This document shows, piece by piece, positions 1 through 6,297 of a stretch of DNA of 8,856 nt. The DNA lies in the NCBI GenBank assembly GCA_020630305.1, contig JAHDBQ010000023.1:1-8856 (forward strand), in the 5' to 3' direction. Under the pieces are notes generated by a model, which did no database searches, had not been told where the DNA came from, and saw only the letters and a list, made by a program, of their open reading frames with translations. Position numbers and translations under genes: made by a program. This stretch comes from Alphaproteobacteria bacterium (GTDB lineage: Bacteria > Pseudomonadota > Alphaproteobacteria > Rickettsiales > Rickettsiaceae). The first letter of the stretch is position 1. Every line of letters starts with the position of its first letter.

Positions 1-425
1 AGATATTTCTTCCCGCCTTGCAATATCTGCGCGATTGAGCGTCTATCGCTTCTATTTACAGCAATTGGCTGCACAGATTTGATACAAAAACCAAGGAAAG
101 GTATTTTGTATAATTCTTTTTTTATTACCCATGAATGTTTCGGAATAATTAGCTGCATGAAGAAATTATCCCAAAAGGATTGATGGTTAGCAACTGCAAC
201 ATAAGGAGTTTTTGCTTCAGATAATTTTTCTTTTCCTTCGATTTCAAATTTTATTCCGCAAATAGCCCAGAGTAAATAGCAAAAAATATAGGAGCCGATT
301 TCTGCTATTTTATAGCGAAAACCAAACGGTGCTCTGAATATTTTCATTGGCAAACAAAAAAATACAAAAAATAATATAATTAATACAGAAATTACTGTAT
401 AAAAGAAAAGTGTTTTTAATCTCAA
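1..425 (-). CDS. plsC: 1-acyl-sn-glycerol-3-phosphate acyltransferase (PlsC family), N-terminal part, cut by window edge
   Basis: Too incomplete to appear as a full ORF, but reverse-strand translation gives about 141 residues without a stop. There is an N-terminal hydrophobic segment (FFYTVISVLIILFFVF), then AVANHQSFWDNFF, which carries the HxxxxD acyltransferase motif (H and D of HQSFWD), then KKELYKIPFLGF and PIAVNRSDRRS, the usual second and third blocks of the family. The enzyme acylates lysophosphatidate to phosphatidate at the inner membrane during phospholipid synthesis. The start is uncertain. A TTG at 425-423 keeps the membrane segment but has no clear Shine-Dalgarno. The first in-frame ATG (347-345) would remove it. 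An in-frame TAA lies further upstream, inside the 5' end of divergent trpS. The C-terminal part lies outside the window. Identity is firm at family level; the exact start is not. Confidence 0.82.
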   Translation of the reverse strand, partial: MRLKTLFFYTVISVLIILFFVFFCLPMKIFRAPFGFRYKIAEIGSYIFCYLLWAICGIKFEIEGKEKLSEAKTPYVAVANHQSFWDNFFMQLIIPKHSWVIKKELYKIPFLGFCIKSVQPIAVNRSDRRSIAQILQGGKKY

Positions 426-516
426 GTTAGTAAATTGCGTTTTGTGGTCTAAATAACAAGAAAAACATACAATATTTTTATAAATTAGTAAATAATAAAC
501 TGAAAATTACATCATT

Positions 517-1503
517 ATGAAAAAAATCGCTTTATCCGGTATTCAGTCTTCGGGCAATCTTCATTTGGGAAATTATTTGGGGGCAATTAAAAATTGGCTA
601 AATATGCAAGAAGAGTATGAGTGCTATTTTTTTCTGGCTGATTTGCATTCTCTGACTACTGAAAATAACTCTGACACTTTAAAAGATTCAGTTTTTTATT
701 CAACCGCAATGTATCTAGCTGCTGGCCTTGACCCAAATAAATCAACTTTATTTAGGCAATCAGCAGTGCCTGAACATTCGCAGCTTGCTTGGATCTTGAA
801 CTGCATAACTCCTCTTGGCTGGCTAAAGCGTATGACTCAGTTTAAAGATAAGGCGGGCAAAAAACAGGATAACGCTAATACTGGTTTATTTACGTATCCG
901 GTGTTGATGGCTGCTGATATTTTACTTTATGATGCAGATATCGTGCCCGTTGGAGATGATCAAAAACAGCATCTTGAGCTTGCGCGGGACATTGCTGGCG
1001 CAGTCAATAGAAGATTTGATTCTGATATTTTGCGCGTGCCAGAGCCATTAATTACCGGCCCTGCGACAAGGGTAATGAGCTTAAAAGACGGTGCTAAGAA
1101 AATGAGTAAATCCGACCCAAGCGATGCTTCACGGATTAATTTAAGCGATGATGCAGATATTATTATTTCGAAGCTTAAAAAAGCTAAAACGGATAGCATT
1201 GCCGAGATAACTTACGACGCAGAAAATAGGCCGGAAATAAACAATTTAATTAATATTTTTGCAAGCCTGTCTTCAAGAGAATCAGCAGATATTGTTGCAG
1301 AATACGGAGACAAAGGCTTTGCTGTATTTAAAAAAGATATCGCAGATCTGATTATATCTTACCTGCAACCAATGAATGATGAGTACAATAAAATTATTAA
1401 AGATGCTGCATATGTCGAAGATGCTCTTGCTAAAGGTGCTGAGCGGGCCCGTGCAAAGGCGACTGTTACTTGCGCAAGAGTGATGGACAAATTCGGGCTT
1501 TAA
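517..1503 (+). CDS. trpS: Tryptophanyl-tRNA synthetase
   Basis: Class Ic aminoacyl-tRNA synthetase that charges tRNA-Trp with tryptophan in the cytoplasm. The 328 residues match the usual bacterial length. The class I signature HLGN (HIGH equivalent) is at residues 16-19 within SSGNLHLGNYLGAI, and KMSKS is at 195-199. Between them lie GWLKRMTQFKDKAGK (101-115), YPVLMAADILLYDAD (127-141) and VPVGDDQKQHLELARDIA (143-160), which form the tryptophan and ATP pocket. The DGAKKMSKSDPSDASRI stretch followed by a DDAD segment is typical of alphaproteobacterial enzymes. The ATG at 517 fits the conserved MKKIxLSGIQ start, but there is no clear Shine-Dalgarno in front of it. A TACAAT at 468-473 could be a -10 box, though its best -35 partner (TTGTGG, 442-447) is spaced 20 bases away. 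It is divergent from plsC and convergent with the ankyrin gene, so probably a single-gene transcript. Confidence 0.97.
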   Translation: MKKIALSGIQSSGNLHLGNYLGAIKNWLNMQEEYECYFFLADLHSLTTENNSDTLKDSVFYSTAMYLAAGLDPNKSTLFRQSAVPEHSQLAWILNCITPLGWLKRMTQFKDKAGKKQDNANTGLFTYPVLMAADILLYDADIVPVGDDQKQHLELARDIAGAVNRRFDSDILRVPEPLITGPATRVMSLKDGAKKMSKSDPSDASRINLSDDADIIISKLKKAKTDSIAEITYDAENRPEINNLINIFASLSSRESADIVAEYGDKGFAVFKKDIADLIISYLQPMNDEYNKIIKDAAYVEDALAKGAERARAKATVTCARVMDKFGL

Positions 1504-1563
1504 TTGGGTGAGGCTCATTTTATTTGCCAAGGTCTACTACGGAAGGGTTGCTAGAGATTCGCC

Positions 1564-1596
1564 AAACAAATTCGCAGATGACACCCGAATTTGTTT
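1564..1596. terminator. 11-bp perfect hairpin downstream of trpS
   Basis: AAACAAATTCG at 1564-1574 is exactly complementary to CGAATTTGTTT at 1586-1596, with an 11-base loop. It starts about 60 bases after the trpS stop, between two convergent genes. The stem is AT-rich and has no proper T-run after it, so it is not a textbook intrinsic terminator. It could be a weak terminator, an RNA-stabilising stem or a small dispersed palindrome. The complementarity is seen directly; the function is inferred. Confidence 0.4.
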
Positions 1597-1641
1597 AGAG
1601 TTCTATGTTTAATTTTATACTGAGAAGGTTGTTTGCATACT

Positions 1642-1672
1642 CCGTCATCCCGGGCACCGATCCGGGATCTCA
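1642..1672. repeat. Dispersed palindromic repeat of the GTCATCCCGG...CCGGGATCTC type
   Basis: ATCCCGG at 1647-1653 pairs with CCGGGAT at 1662-1668 around an 8-base spacer, with flanks GTC and CTCA. It is a GC-rich island in AT-rich surroundings. Sequences of the form GTCATCCCGG(n)CCGGGATCTC are a familiar interspersed repeat in intergenic regions of many alphaproteobacteria, including Rickettsiales; that is general knowledge and was not checked here. It sits between the ends of convergent trpS and the ankyrin gene, a usual location for such elements, and may also act as a bidirectional transcription barrier. Only one copy is visible in this window. Confidence 0.65.
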
Positions 1673-1756
1673 TTATACTTGACACATTGTAGCGCGCTGA
1701 AAGTTATTCCCTCTTTAAAAAACACTTGCTCAAAATAGCTGCGTAAGTCAGCCCTC

Positions 1757-2686
1757 TTAGCCGCGTCCGCCTTTGCCTTTTGCTGCTTGCTCTTTTCTTG
1801 AGGCTTCGGCGCTTCTGAAGCTATTAGAAGATGACGATGAGCTAGCAGCTGAAATTCCGCTGGAACTCAGTGTGCTACCAATATTTTTTGCTTCCTCTTT
1901 CAGAGCTTTTGCAGCAGCAACTGTTTTATCTGTTGCCTCCAAAAGAGCTATTCTTTCATTTGGTGAACCCTTAAAGTCCTTAGCTTCATCTACCCAACCT
2001 TTAAAAACTTCTTCTCCGATTAATTTGTCGATAGCCGGCATGCTAGTTAGCACTTTATTTGGCTTTGTGTCTATATCGTTTCTCTGTAGAGATTCGCTGC
2101 CGCCAACTGATCTACTAATTATCATTTGATCTTTTGCAATATGCTGCCCTAGCTCTTCAACAACTTTATCAATTTTTTCTTTGAAAAAATTTTTCTTCTC
2201 AGCAAATTCTTCGCCTATCCTTTGCAAATCTGCATAATCATGAGCATATTTCTTAAGTAGCATCATTGCAGATGCTTTGCTCATTATTCCCAGCGTGCTT
2301 ACTTTTTTTAGTTCGTCGTTTCTTTCCTTTGGTTTAGTAGCTAATTTTTCATTAACCTTATCAGCTGCTTGTGAGGAGCTGTGGATTAATTCTAAATGTT
2401 CATCGCATAATTCAATTGCTGCATCTAGAAGTATATCACTGCTGACAGGGAATATATTAATATTAGCCCCTTTTTCAATTAGTATCTTAGCTATTTCTGT
2501 GTGGCCTTTTCTTAAAGCGCAATGAAGTGCTGATCTTGAGAAATCCCCACCTTTTGCATCAATATTTAAACCTTCCTTGTTAAAAAAATCTAATACTGAC
2601 TTAGCCTCGCCTGCATCAATTAGCTTTTCTAGCGTTTTATATTGTTCGTCATTCATTTCCATCTTTAGTTCTTTATCTTTCGACAT
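1757..2686 (-). CDS. Ankyrin-repeat protein, effector-like, with serine-rich and Gly/Lys C-terminal tail
   Basis: 309 residues. Residues 50-79 form a clear ankyrin repeat (SALHCALRKGHTEIAKILIEK, then GANINIF), preceded by a divergent one at about 17-47 (LEKLIDAGEAKSVLDFFNKE). Ankyrin repeats bind proteins, and in intracellular bacteria such proteins are often secreted into the host. The middle (about 100-265) is charged and helical with coiled-coil-like heptads and no recognised domain. Residues 271-292 are a serine-rich linker and the protein ends in a basic glycine/lysine tail (GKGKGGRG). No signal peptide or membrane segment is visible, which fits a cytoplasmic protein or a type I or IV secretion substrate. 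The start at 2686 is supported by an AGAG-containing Shine-Dalgarno about 7 bases upstream; in-frame ATGs at residues 9 and 11 are alternatives. Transcription converges on trpS. The ankyrin call is solid, the effector role is inference, and no specific target is suggested. Confidence 0.85.
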   Translation of the reverse strand: MSKDKELKMEMNDEQYKTLEKLIDAGEAKSVLDFFNKEGLNIDAKGGDFSRSALHCALRKGHTEIAKILIEKGANINIFPVSSDILLDAAIELCDEHLELIHSSSQAADKVNEKLATKPKERNDELKKVSTLGIMSKASAMMLLKKYAHDYADLQRIGEEFAEKKNFFKEKIDKVVEELGQHIAKDQMIISRSVGGSESLQRNDIDTKPNKVLTSMPAIDKLIGEEVFKGWVDEAKDFKGSPNERIALLEATDKTVAAAKALKEEAKNIGSTLSSSGISAASSSSSSNSFRSAEASRKEQAAKGKGGRG

Positions 2687-2765
2687 AATATTCTCTTTGT
2701 TTAAATTAACTTCATAGATTTATTTTAACACACATATAACTAAGTAAATAGATTAAGTATTATTA

Positions 2766-2803
2766 ATTATAGGTAAAGTCTTGCAAAAAAAATTTTGTTG
2801 CAA
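2766..2803 (-). promoter_or_regulatory. Candidate promoter/operator for the ankyrin gene
   Basis: On the minus strand a perfect TATAAT lies at 2771-2766, about 80 bases upstream of the ankyrin start. No good -35 box is found at 16-18 bases. In that place is a near-perfect 23-base dyad (2781-2803): TTGCAA at both ends and an AAA/TTT core with a single mismatched pair. A palindrome where the -35 should be suggests regulator-dependent control. Against this, the same bases lie inside a possibly decayed reading frame, so the dyad may be chance. Confidence 0.25.
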
Positions 2804-2955
2804 ATACATCGCAAGCGAGCCCTATATTACCAGCTTTAAGTTTTTTCGCTAAGCCTGGTCTCAAACAGAAGACTTTTTATCACTTAATATCAAATGTTTT
2901 ATTTATATCTGGATGTTTGTTTGCATTGCTTTGGTGAATGTCGTAGAATTTTAGC

Positions 2956-2985
2956 TTGAAACGAAGCGGTTAAATAAATTATATT
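2956..2985 (+). promoter_or_regulatory. Candidate sigma70-type promoter for the charged-protein gene
   Basis: TTGAAA (2956-2961) and TATATT (2980-2985), 18 bases apart, each match the consensus at five of six positions. Initiation would fall near 2992, giving a leader of about 40 bases before the ATG at 3032. It is consistent with a separate transcript for the 3032-3721 frame. Confidence 0.45.
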
Positions 2986-3031
2986 TTCCTGCTGATGTTT
3001 TTAGCGATAAATAAATTGGGAAGCAATAAAA

Positions 3032-3721
3032 ATGATGGATGATTGGCATCTTGCGATTGCAAATATTGGCAAAATCAAGAAAAAAATAGAAAAAGATCTA
3101 GACCCTGATGCGGGCAAAATACCGTCCAAAAAAGTGGCAGAAAAAAAATCTCCGAAATCTAGTGATAAAATTAAAAAGTTAGATCTTGAAGAGGAACAAG
3201 CATAAGATAACCTAAAGGTAGATAAGGCAGATGCGCAAGCGGCCGAAGAATCGAATAAACAGGTGACAGAAAAAGATGAGAGTAAAGATGTTAACGCAGA
3301 AGATCAAGAGATTGCAGATGAGGAAGCCGTAGATAACTTACCTGATGAAGATAATGTTTCTGCAGATGCGTCAAGTGATGAAGGTGAGACGAACGATGAG
3401 AGTGAAGAAAGGTCTGATGATGAGGTTCCGTTTGAAGATAGTATTCAGGATGAAGAAGTAGATCAGGAGTTAGAGGGTTCAAAGCAGAGTATAGGCGCTG
3501 ATGAAAAGAAGGTGAAGTCATCAAAGAAAACTATAGAAAAAGAGAAGTCAGCAGCTGATCCGCTTGAAGACAGCGAAAAAAATAGTGTGAAAGAAAAAAA
3601 AGAAAGCTCTAAAAAAAGTACTAAAAAGAAAGTCGTTGCTAAAACTAAATTAACCAAAGAGGAAATAGAGCGCTCAGAGAAAATAAAGGAGAAGCTTGCA
3701 AAAGCCGTTAAGGATAAATAG
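3032..3721 (+). pseudogene. Highly charged low-complexity protein gene interrupted by one in-frame TAA
   Basis: From the ATG at 3032 the frame encodes 57 residues (MMDDWHLAIANIGKIKKKIE...LDLEEEQA) and meets TAA at 3203-3205. The same frame then continues without further stops to 3721, with the same lysine/aspartate/glutamate-rich composition on both sides of the stop. A GGGAAG ribosome binding site lies 8 bases before the ATG and a good promoter lies upstream, so this looks like the original start. The simplest reading is a single-base nonsense change (for example from CAA, GAA or AAA) in a gene of about 229 codons; a sequencing error is the main alternative. After the stop comes an acidic section followed by a lysine-rich tail. 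It looks intrinsically disordered, and I do not recognise a family. A short functional 57-residue product is possible. Confidence 0.6.
3263..3721 (+). CDS. Acidic/lysine-rich disordered protein, downstream part of the interrupted frame (GTG start)
   Basis: This is how the frame would be called on its own: 152 residues from a GTG at 3263 to the TAA at 3721. Residues 1-75 are dominated by Asp and Glu (DEDN, SDEGE, SEERSDDEVP); residues 80-152 are Lys/Glu/Ser-rich (KKESSKKSTKKK, then a charged helix EEIERSEKIKEKLAKAVKDK). No cysteine, aromatic core, signal peptide or membrane segment is evident. There is no Shine-Dalgarno at the right distance before the GTG, and the frame is continuous with 3032-3205 apart from the TAA, so independent translation is doubtful. 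The protein resembles disordered or nucleic-acid-binding linker proteins in composition only; no function is assigned. Confidence 0.45.
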   Translation: MTEKDESKDVNAEDQEIADEEAVDNLPDEDNVSADASSDEGETNDESEERSDDEVPFEDSIQDEEVDQELEGSKQSIGADEKKVKSSKKTIEKEKSAADPLEDSEKNSVKEKKESSKKSTKKKVVAKTKLTKEEIERSEKIKEKLAKAVKDK

Positions 3722-3725
3722 AAAT

Positions 3726-3810
3726 AAGAGTAAGAAAATATGTGGCATTTCTGCACTTTGTAATTCGGAAAATAATGCTACATATCAATAGTTAATGGTT
3801 TTTTACTCTT
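3726..3810 (+). ncRNA. Nested inverted repeat between the charged-protein gene and rimK
   Basis: Inner stem: 3738-3749 (ATATGTGGCATT) pairs over 12 positions, one of them G-U, with 3774-3785 (AATGCTACATAT), leaving a 24-base loop. Outer stem: AAGAGTAA at 3726-3733 pairs exactly with TTACTCTT at 3803-3810, next to a run of six T at 3799-3804. It begins 5 bases after the stop at 3721 and ends before the rimK promoter. It is most likely a 3'-end structure (terminator or stabiliser) of the upstream transcript; a small structured RNA is possible. The pairing is seen directly; no RNA family is recognised. Confidence 0.35.
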
Positions 3811-3836
3811 GGCTATGCATATAATCATAATATAAT
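3809..3836 (+). promoter_or_regulatory. Promoter of the rimK operon
   Basis: A perfect TATAAT at 3831-3836 is preceded, 16 bases away, by TTGGCT at 3809-3814 (four of six consensus positions). A second perfect TATAAT at 3820-3825 lacks a good -35. Initiation near 3843 would leave a leader of about 20 bases before rimK, enough for its AGGGG ribosome binding site at 3852-3856. Confidence 0.5.
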
Positions 3837-3861
3837 TAATATTAAAAATGTAGGGGTTTTA

Positions 3862-4779
3862 ATGAAAATAGGTATTTTATCTCGTAGTAAAAAATTATAT
3901 TCCACAAGCCGTCTTGTAGAGGCAGCTGAGAAGAGAGGGCACAGCGTTAAAGTTGTGGATCCTCTTAAATGCTACATGAATATAACCGACAACCATCCTG
4001 ATGTTCATTACAAAACAAGGACTATTCAAGAAAAACTAGAATTCGATGCAGTGATACCAAGAATTGGCGCGTCTATAACTACTTACGGCGCAGCTGTACT
4101 TCGCCAGTTTGAAGTTGACGGCGTTTATGTGCCGAATGGTTCGGTAGCTATCACCAGATCGCGCGATAAGCTAAGAGCGCATCAACTACTTGCTAGAAAA
4201 AACGTGGGCATACCTATTACAAGCTATGCGCACTCAGCAAATGCGACAAAGAATTTAATTGAGTCTGTAGGCGGCGCGCCGCTAATTGTTAAAGTAACAG
4301 AAAGTACGCAAGGGAAAGGTGTACTACTTGCGGAAACTACTAAAGCAGCTGAGAGTCTTATCAATGCATTCCTTGATATGCATGCAGACTTCTTGGTACA
4401 AGAATTTATTGCAGAATCTGCCGGCACTGACCTGCGCTGCTTTGTAATTGGAGACAGGGTTGTTGCGGCTATGAAAAGGCAAGGTCCGGAAGGAGAGTTT
4501 AGGTCTAATTTGCATGTTGGCGGGACGGCTCAGGTTGCTAAGATTACACCAGAAGAGCGCTCTGTTGCGGTTTCTGCAGCTAAGGTTCTTGGGCTTAAGA
4601 TTGCCGGCGTAGATTTAGTGCGCTCTAATAGAGGGCCGCTAGTGCTTGAGGTTAATTCTTCTCCTGGTCTAGAGGGGATCGAGACTTCAACAGGGATTGA
4701 TGTCTCTGGAGAAATTATTAAATTTATGGAAAAAGATATTCTAAAAAATTCAAAAAATACTATTTTTATGAAAGGCTAA
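3862..4779 (+). CDS. rimK: RimK, ATP-grasp alpha-L-glutamate ligase modifying ribosomal protein S6
   Basis: 305 residues, close to the 300 of E. coli RimK and similar along its whole length. The N-terminal part has [17 protein letters not shown] (34-42) and [16 protein letters not shown] (61-76). The central and C-terminal ATP-grasp fold includes [12 protein letters not shown] (101-112), [18 protein letters not shown] (137-154, with ATP-contacting K144), VQEFI (179-183), the glycine-rich [10 protein letters not shown] (212-221) and [26 protein letters not shown] (249-274). D251, E263 and N265 are the expected Mg ligands. In E. coli the enzyme adds glutamates to the C-terminus of ribosomal protein S6 using ATP. 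The start is backed by AGGGG 5 bases upstream. It is first in a three-gene operon, with only 4 bases to the next gene, an M14 deacylase. Related LysX/CofF-type ligases are less likely given the close match to RimK. Confidence 0.95.
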   Translation: MKIGILSRSKKLYSTSRLVEAAEKRGHSVKVVDPLKCYMNITDNHPDVHYKTRTIQEKLEFDAVIPRIGASITTYGAAVLRQFEVDGVYVPNGSVAITRSRDKLRAHQLLARKNVGIPITSYAHSANATKNLIESVGGAPLIVKVTESTQGKGVLLAETTKAAESLINAFLDMHADFLVQEFIAESAGTDLRCFVIGDRVVAAMKRQGPEGEFRSNLHVGGTAQVAKITPEERSVAVSAAKVLGLKIAGVDLVRSNRGPLVLEVNSSPGLEGIETSTGIDVSGEIIKFMEKDILKNSKNTIFMKG

Positions 4780-4783
4780 TTTT

Positions 4784-5761
4784 ATGCAAAATGTTTTTAC
4801 ATTAAACGGTGTTAAGGTTCATAAAGGCGAGCGCAAAGCGATCGATATAAAAGTAGCTACGCTATTTGATAGCACAGATATGCACATACCAGTTAAGGTT
4901 ATTCGCGGTGTTGAGGATGGGCCAACAATCTTTGTCTCCGCTGCAATTCACGGCGATGAAATAAATGGTTCGGAAGTCGTAAGAAGATTAATTTCTCGAA
5001 AAAAAATACTTTCTCACTTAAAAGGAACTCTAATTGCCGTACCAATAGTAAATGTTTTTGGCTTCAATAGAAATGTAAGATATCTACCTGACAGAAGAGA
5101 CTTAAATAGGGTGTTCCCTGGTACTAAAGACGGTTCCTTAGCTTCACAGATTGCATATAAATTCATGAAAGAGATTGTAGAAAAATGCGATTATGGAATC
5201 GATTTACACACGGGCAGCGCGCATAGATATAACATGCCTCAGGTGAGGGCTAATCTAACGGGTAACAAGATTTTGGAGCTTGCCAAATCATTTAAAACTC
5301 CAGTAATTGTAAATTCTAAATTAAGAGAAGGTTCTCTGCGAGAAGCTGCAAACAGCAAAGGAATAAAGGTTCTTTTGTTCGAAGGAGGAGAAGCTCTTCG
5401 CTACAGCGAAAACATAATTCGAAGCGCAGAAAAAGGTGTATTTTCGTTCATGACAGAGATTGGCATGCTTCCTGAAAAAGTGGTTGCTGCTAAATTGCCA
5501 GAAGATAGAGACATTTTTATTGCAAGCTCAAGCCACTGGGTCAGAGCGACTGCAAGCGGTAGCATGAATACCAAGAAGAATGTCGGTAATAAAGTCAAGG
5601 CAGGAGAGACACTTGGCGTGATATCTGACCCATTCGGCACAGAAAAACACTTCATAAAAGCAAAAAAAGATGGTATTATCGTGGGTATGACCCTGATACC
5701 TCTTGTGAATAATGGCGACGCTTTATTCCATATTGCGGTTGAAGGTCGTAGCTACGAATAA
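4784..5761 (+). CDS. Succinylglutamate desuccinylase/aspartoacylase-family M14 zinc hydrolase
   Basis: 325 residues of the AspA/AstE branch of the M14 carboxypeptidase family, which hydrolyses N-acyl amino acids or terminal amide bonds. Zinc ligands are visible as HGDE at 56-59 (H56, E59) and H142 in DLHTG (140-144). NRxFPG-type substrate-binding residues lie at 105-113 (RDLNRVFPG), and the catalytic glutamate is probably E200 in FEGGE. The C-terminal 250-318 is the beta-rich, lipoyl-like domain of the subfamily (KVKAGETLGVISDPFG, KKDGIIVG). No signal peptide, so cytoplasmic. It starts 4 bases after the rimK stop with AAAGG 8 bases before the ATG, so it is co-translated with rimK. True AstE belongs to arginine catabolism and no ast genes are nearby. 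Its place between rimK and a RimB-type protease suggests action on glutamate-tailed peptides or a related substrate; that is inference. No gene symbol is secure. Confidence 0.9.
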   Translation: MQNVFTLNGVKVHKGERKAIDIKVATLFDSTDMHIPVKVIRGVEDGPTIFVSAAIHGDEINGSEVVRRLISRKKILSHLKGTLIAVPIVNVFGFNRNVRYLPDRRDLNRVFPGTKDGSLASQIAYKFMKEIVEKCDYGIDLHTGSAHRYNMPQVRANLTGNKILELAKSFKTPVIVNSKLREGSLREAANSKGIKVLLFEGGEALRYSENIIRSAEKGVFSFMTEIGMLPEKVVAAKLPEDRDIFIASSSHWVRATASGSMNTKKNVGNKVKAGETLGVISDPFGTEKHFIKAKKDGIIVGMTLIPLVNNGDALFHIAVEGRSYE

Positions 5762-5780
5762 ATAATTAAAGGCAATTTTA

Positions 5781-6260
5781 ATGGCAGTGAAAAAGAATTC
5801 TTTGATAGGATGGCGCGAATGGGCAGAGTTACCCGGCCTTGAAATCCCTTTGATTAAAGTAAAAATCGATACAGGGGCCAAAACTTCTGCTCTTCATGCA
5901 TATGATATTGAAATCAAAAAAGAGGGTGGAAAAGAGTTTGCAGAATTCATCGTGCACCCTCTGCAAGGCAATGATGTAATCAGCAGAAAAACGCGGGCAG
6001 AAATCATTGATGTCCGTAACGTTACAAGCTCTAATGGTTATAAACAAGAAAGAGTGGTTATTAGAACCCCAATCAAGATTGGTGAGTATATGTGGGAGAT
6101 TGACGTTACGCTTACAAATCGTGATATCATGCGCCACAGAATGCTTCTTGGGCGCCAGGCCATGAAAAACTTCCTAGTTAACCCGTCTAAATCATATTGC
6201 CAGGGCGTGGTTACTGAAAAGCAAGTAAATATAGTTTACGAGCCAATTATAATTGCTTAA
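5781..6260 (+). CDS. rimB: RimB-type retropepsin-like protease (annotated elsewhere as ATP-dependent zinc protease)
   Basis: 159 residues, usual for this family of small proteases found beside RimK-type ligases. The N-terminal IGWREWAELPGL leads into KIDTGAKTSALHA (28-40), whose DTGA is the aspartyl-protease-like active-site loop. The C-terminal half has WEIDVTLTNRDIMRHRMLLGRQAM (105-128), the second conserved block, and ends NPSKSYCQG. The older name 'ATP-dependent zinc protease' is misleading: the fold is retropepsin-like and no ATP or zinc motif is visible. In Pseudomonas a RimB works with RimK in control of ribosomal protein S6 glutamylation. It begins 19 bases after the deacylase gene with the same AAAGGC ribosome binding site seen before that gene, and is the last gene of the operon before a terminator. 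Family is sure; the symbol is taken from context. Confidence 0.88.
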   Translation: MAVKKNSLIGWREWAELPGLEIPLIKVKIDTGAKTSALHAYDIEIKKEGGKEFAEFIVHPLQGNDVISRKTRAEIIDVRNVTSSNGYKQERVVIRTPIKIGEYMWEIDVTLTNRDIMRHRMLLGRQAMKNFLVNPSKSYCQGVVTEKQVNIVYEPIIIA

Positions 6261-6297
6261 ATTTAGAGTTAATTATTAAAGTTAAATTCACGACTTT

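Larger units (their letters stand above)
2687..3031. other. AT-rich intergenic stretch with possible gene debris
   Basis: 345 bases with no well-formed gene. On the minus strand one frame is open twice: 2969-2880 (29 codons ending in TGA followed directly by TAA) and 2876-2763 (37 codons, KVFCLRPGLAKKLKAG...FFLQDFTYN, ending in TAA). Neither has a convincing start codon or ribosome binding site. They may be remains of a decayed gene or a translated dispersed repeat; I do not recognise the peptide. Positions 2829-2859 can fold as ACCAGCTT/AAGCCTGGT with one bulged C and a 14-base loop. The stretch also holds the likely promoters of the ankyrin gene (minus) and of the charged-protein gene (plus). 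Confidence 0.5.

Noticed and set aside
1679..1708. Perfect TTGACA at 1679-1684 as a plus-strand promoter antisense to the ankyrin gene
   Set aside because: No acceptable -10 box lies 15-19 bases downstream and there is no plus-strand gene to serve.
1773..2525. Plus-strand open frames opposite the ankyrin gene
   Set aside because: Hydrophobic shadow translations of a low-complexity gene; the minus-strand frame has the ankyrin motif and a ribosome binding site.
3203..3205. Programmed stop-codon readthrough of the TAA
   Set aside because: TAA is the least leaky stop and no recoding context or downstream structure is evident; a nonsense change or sequence error is simpler.
3291..3756. Overlapping minus-strand open frames opposite the charged-protein gene
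   Set aside because: They are His/Leu- or Phe/Ser-rich mirror images of the GAT/GAA/AAA-rich plus strand, with no ribosome binding site.
4784..5761. Assignment of the M14 gene as true astE
   Set aside because: No other arginine succinyltransferase pathway genes are nearby and the context is rimK/rimB; only the family can be stated.
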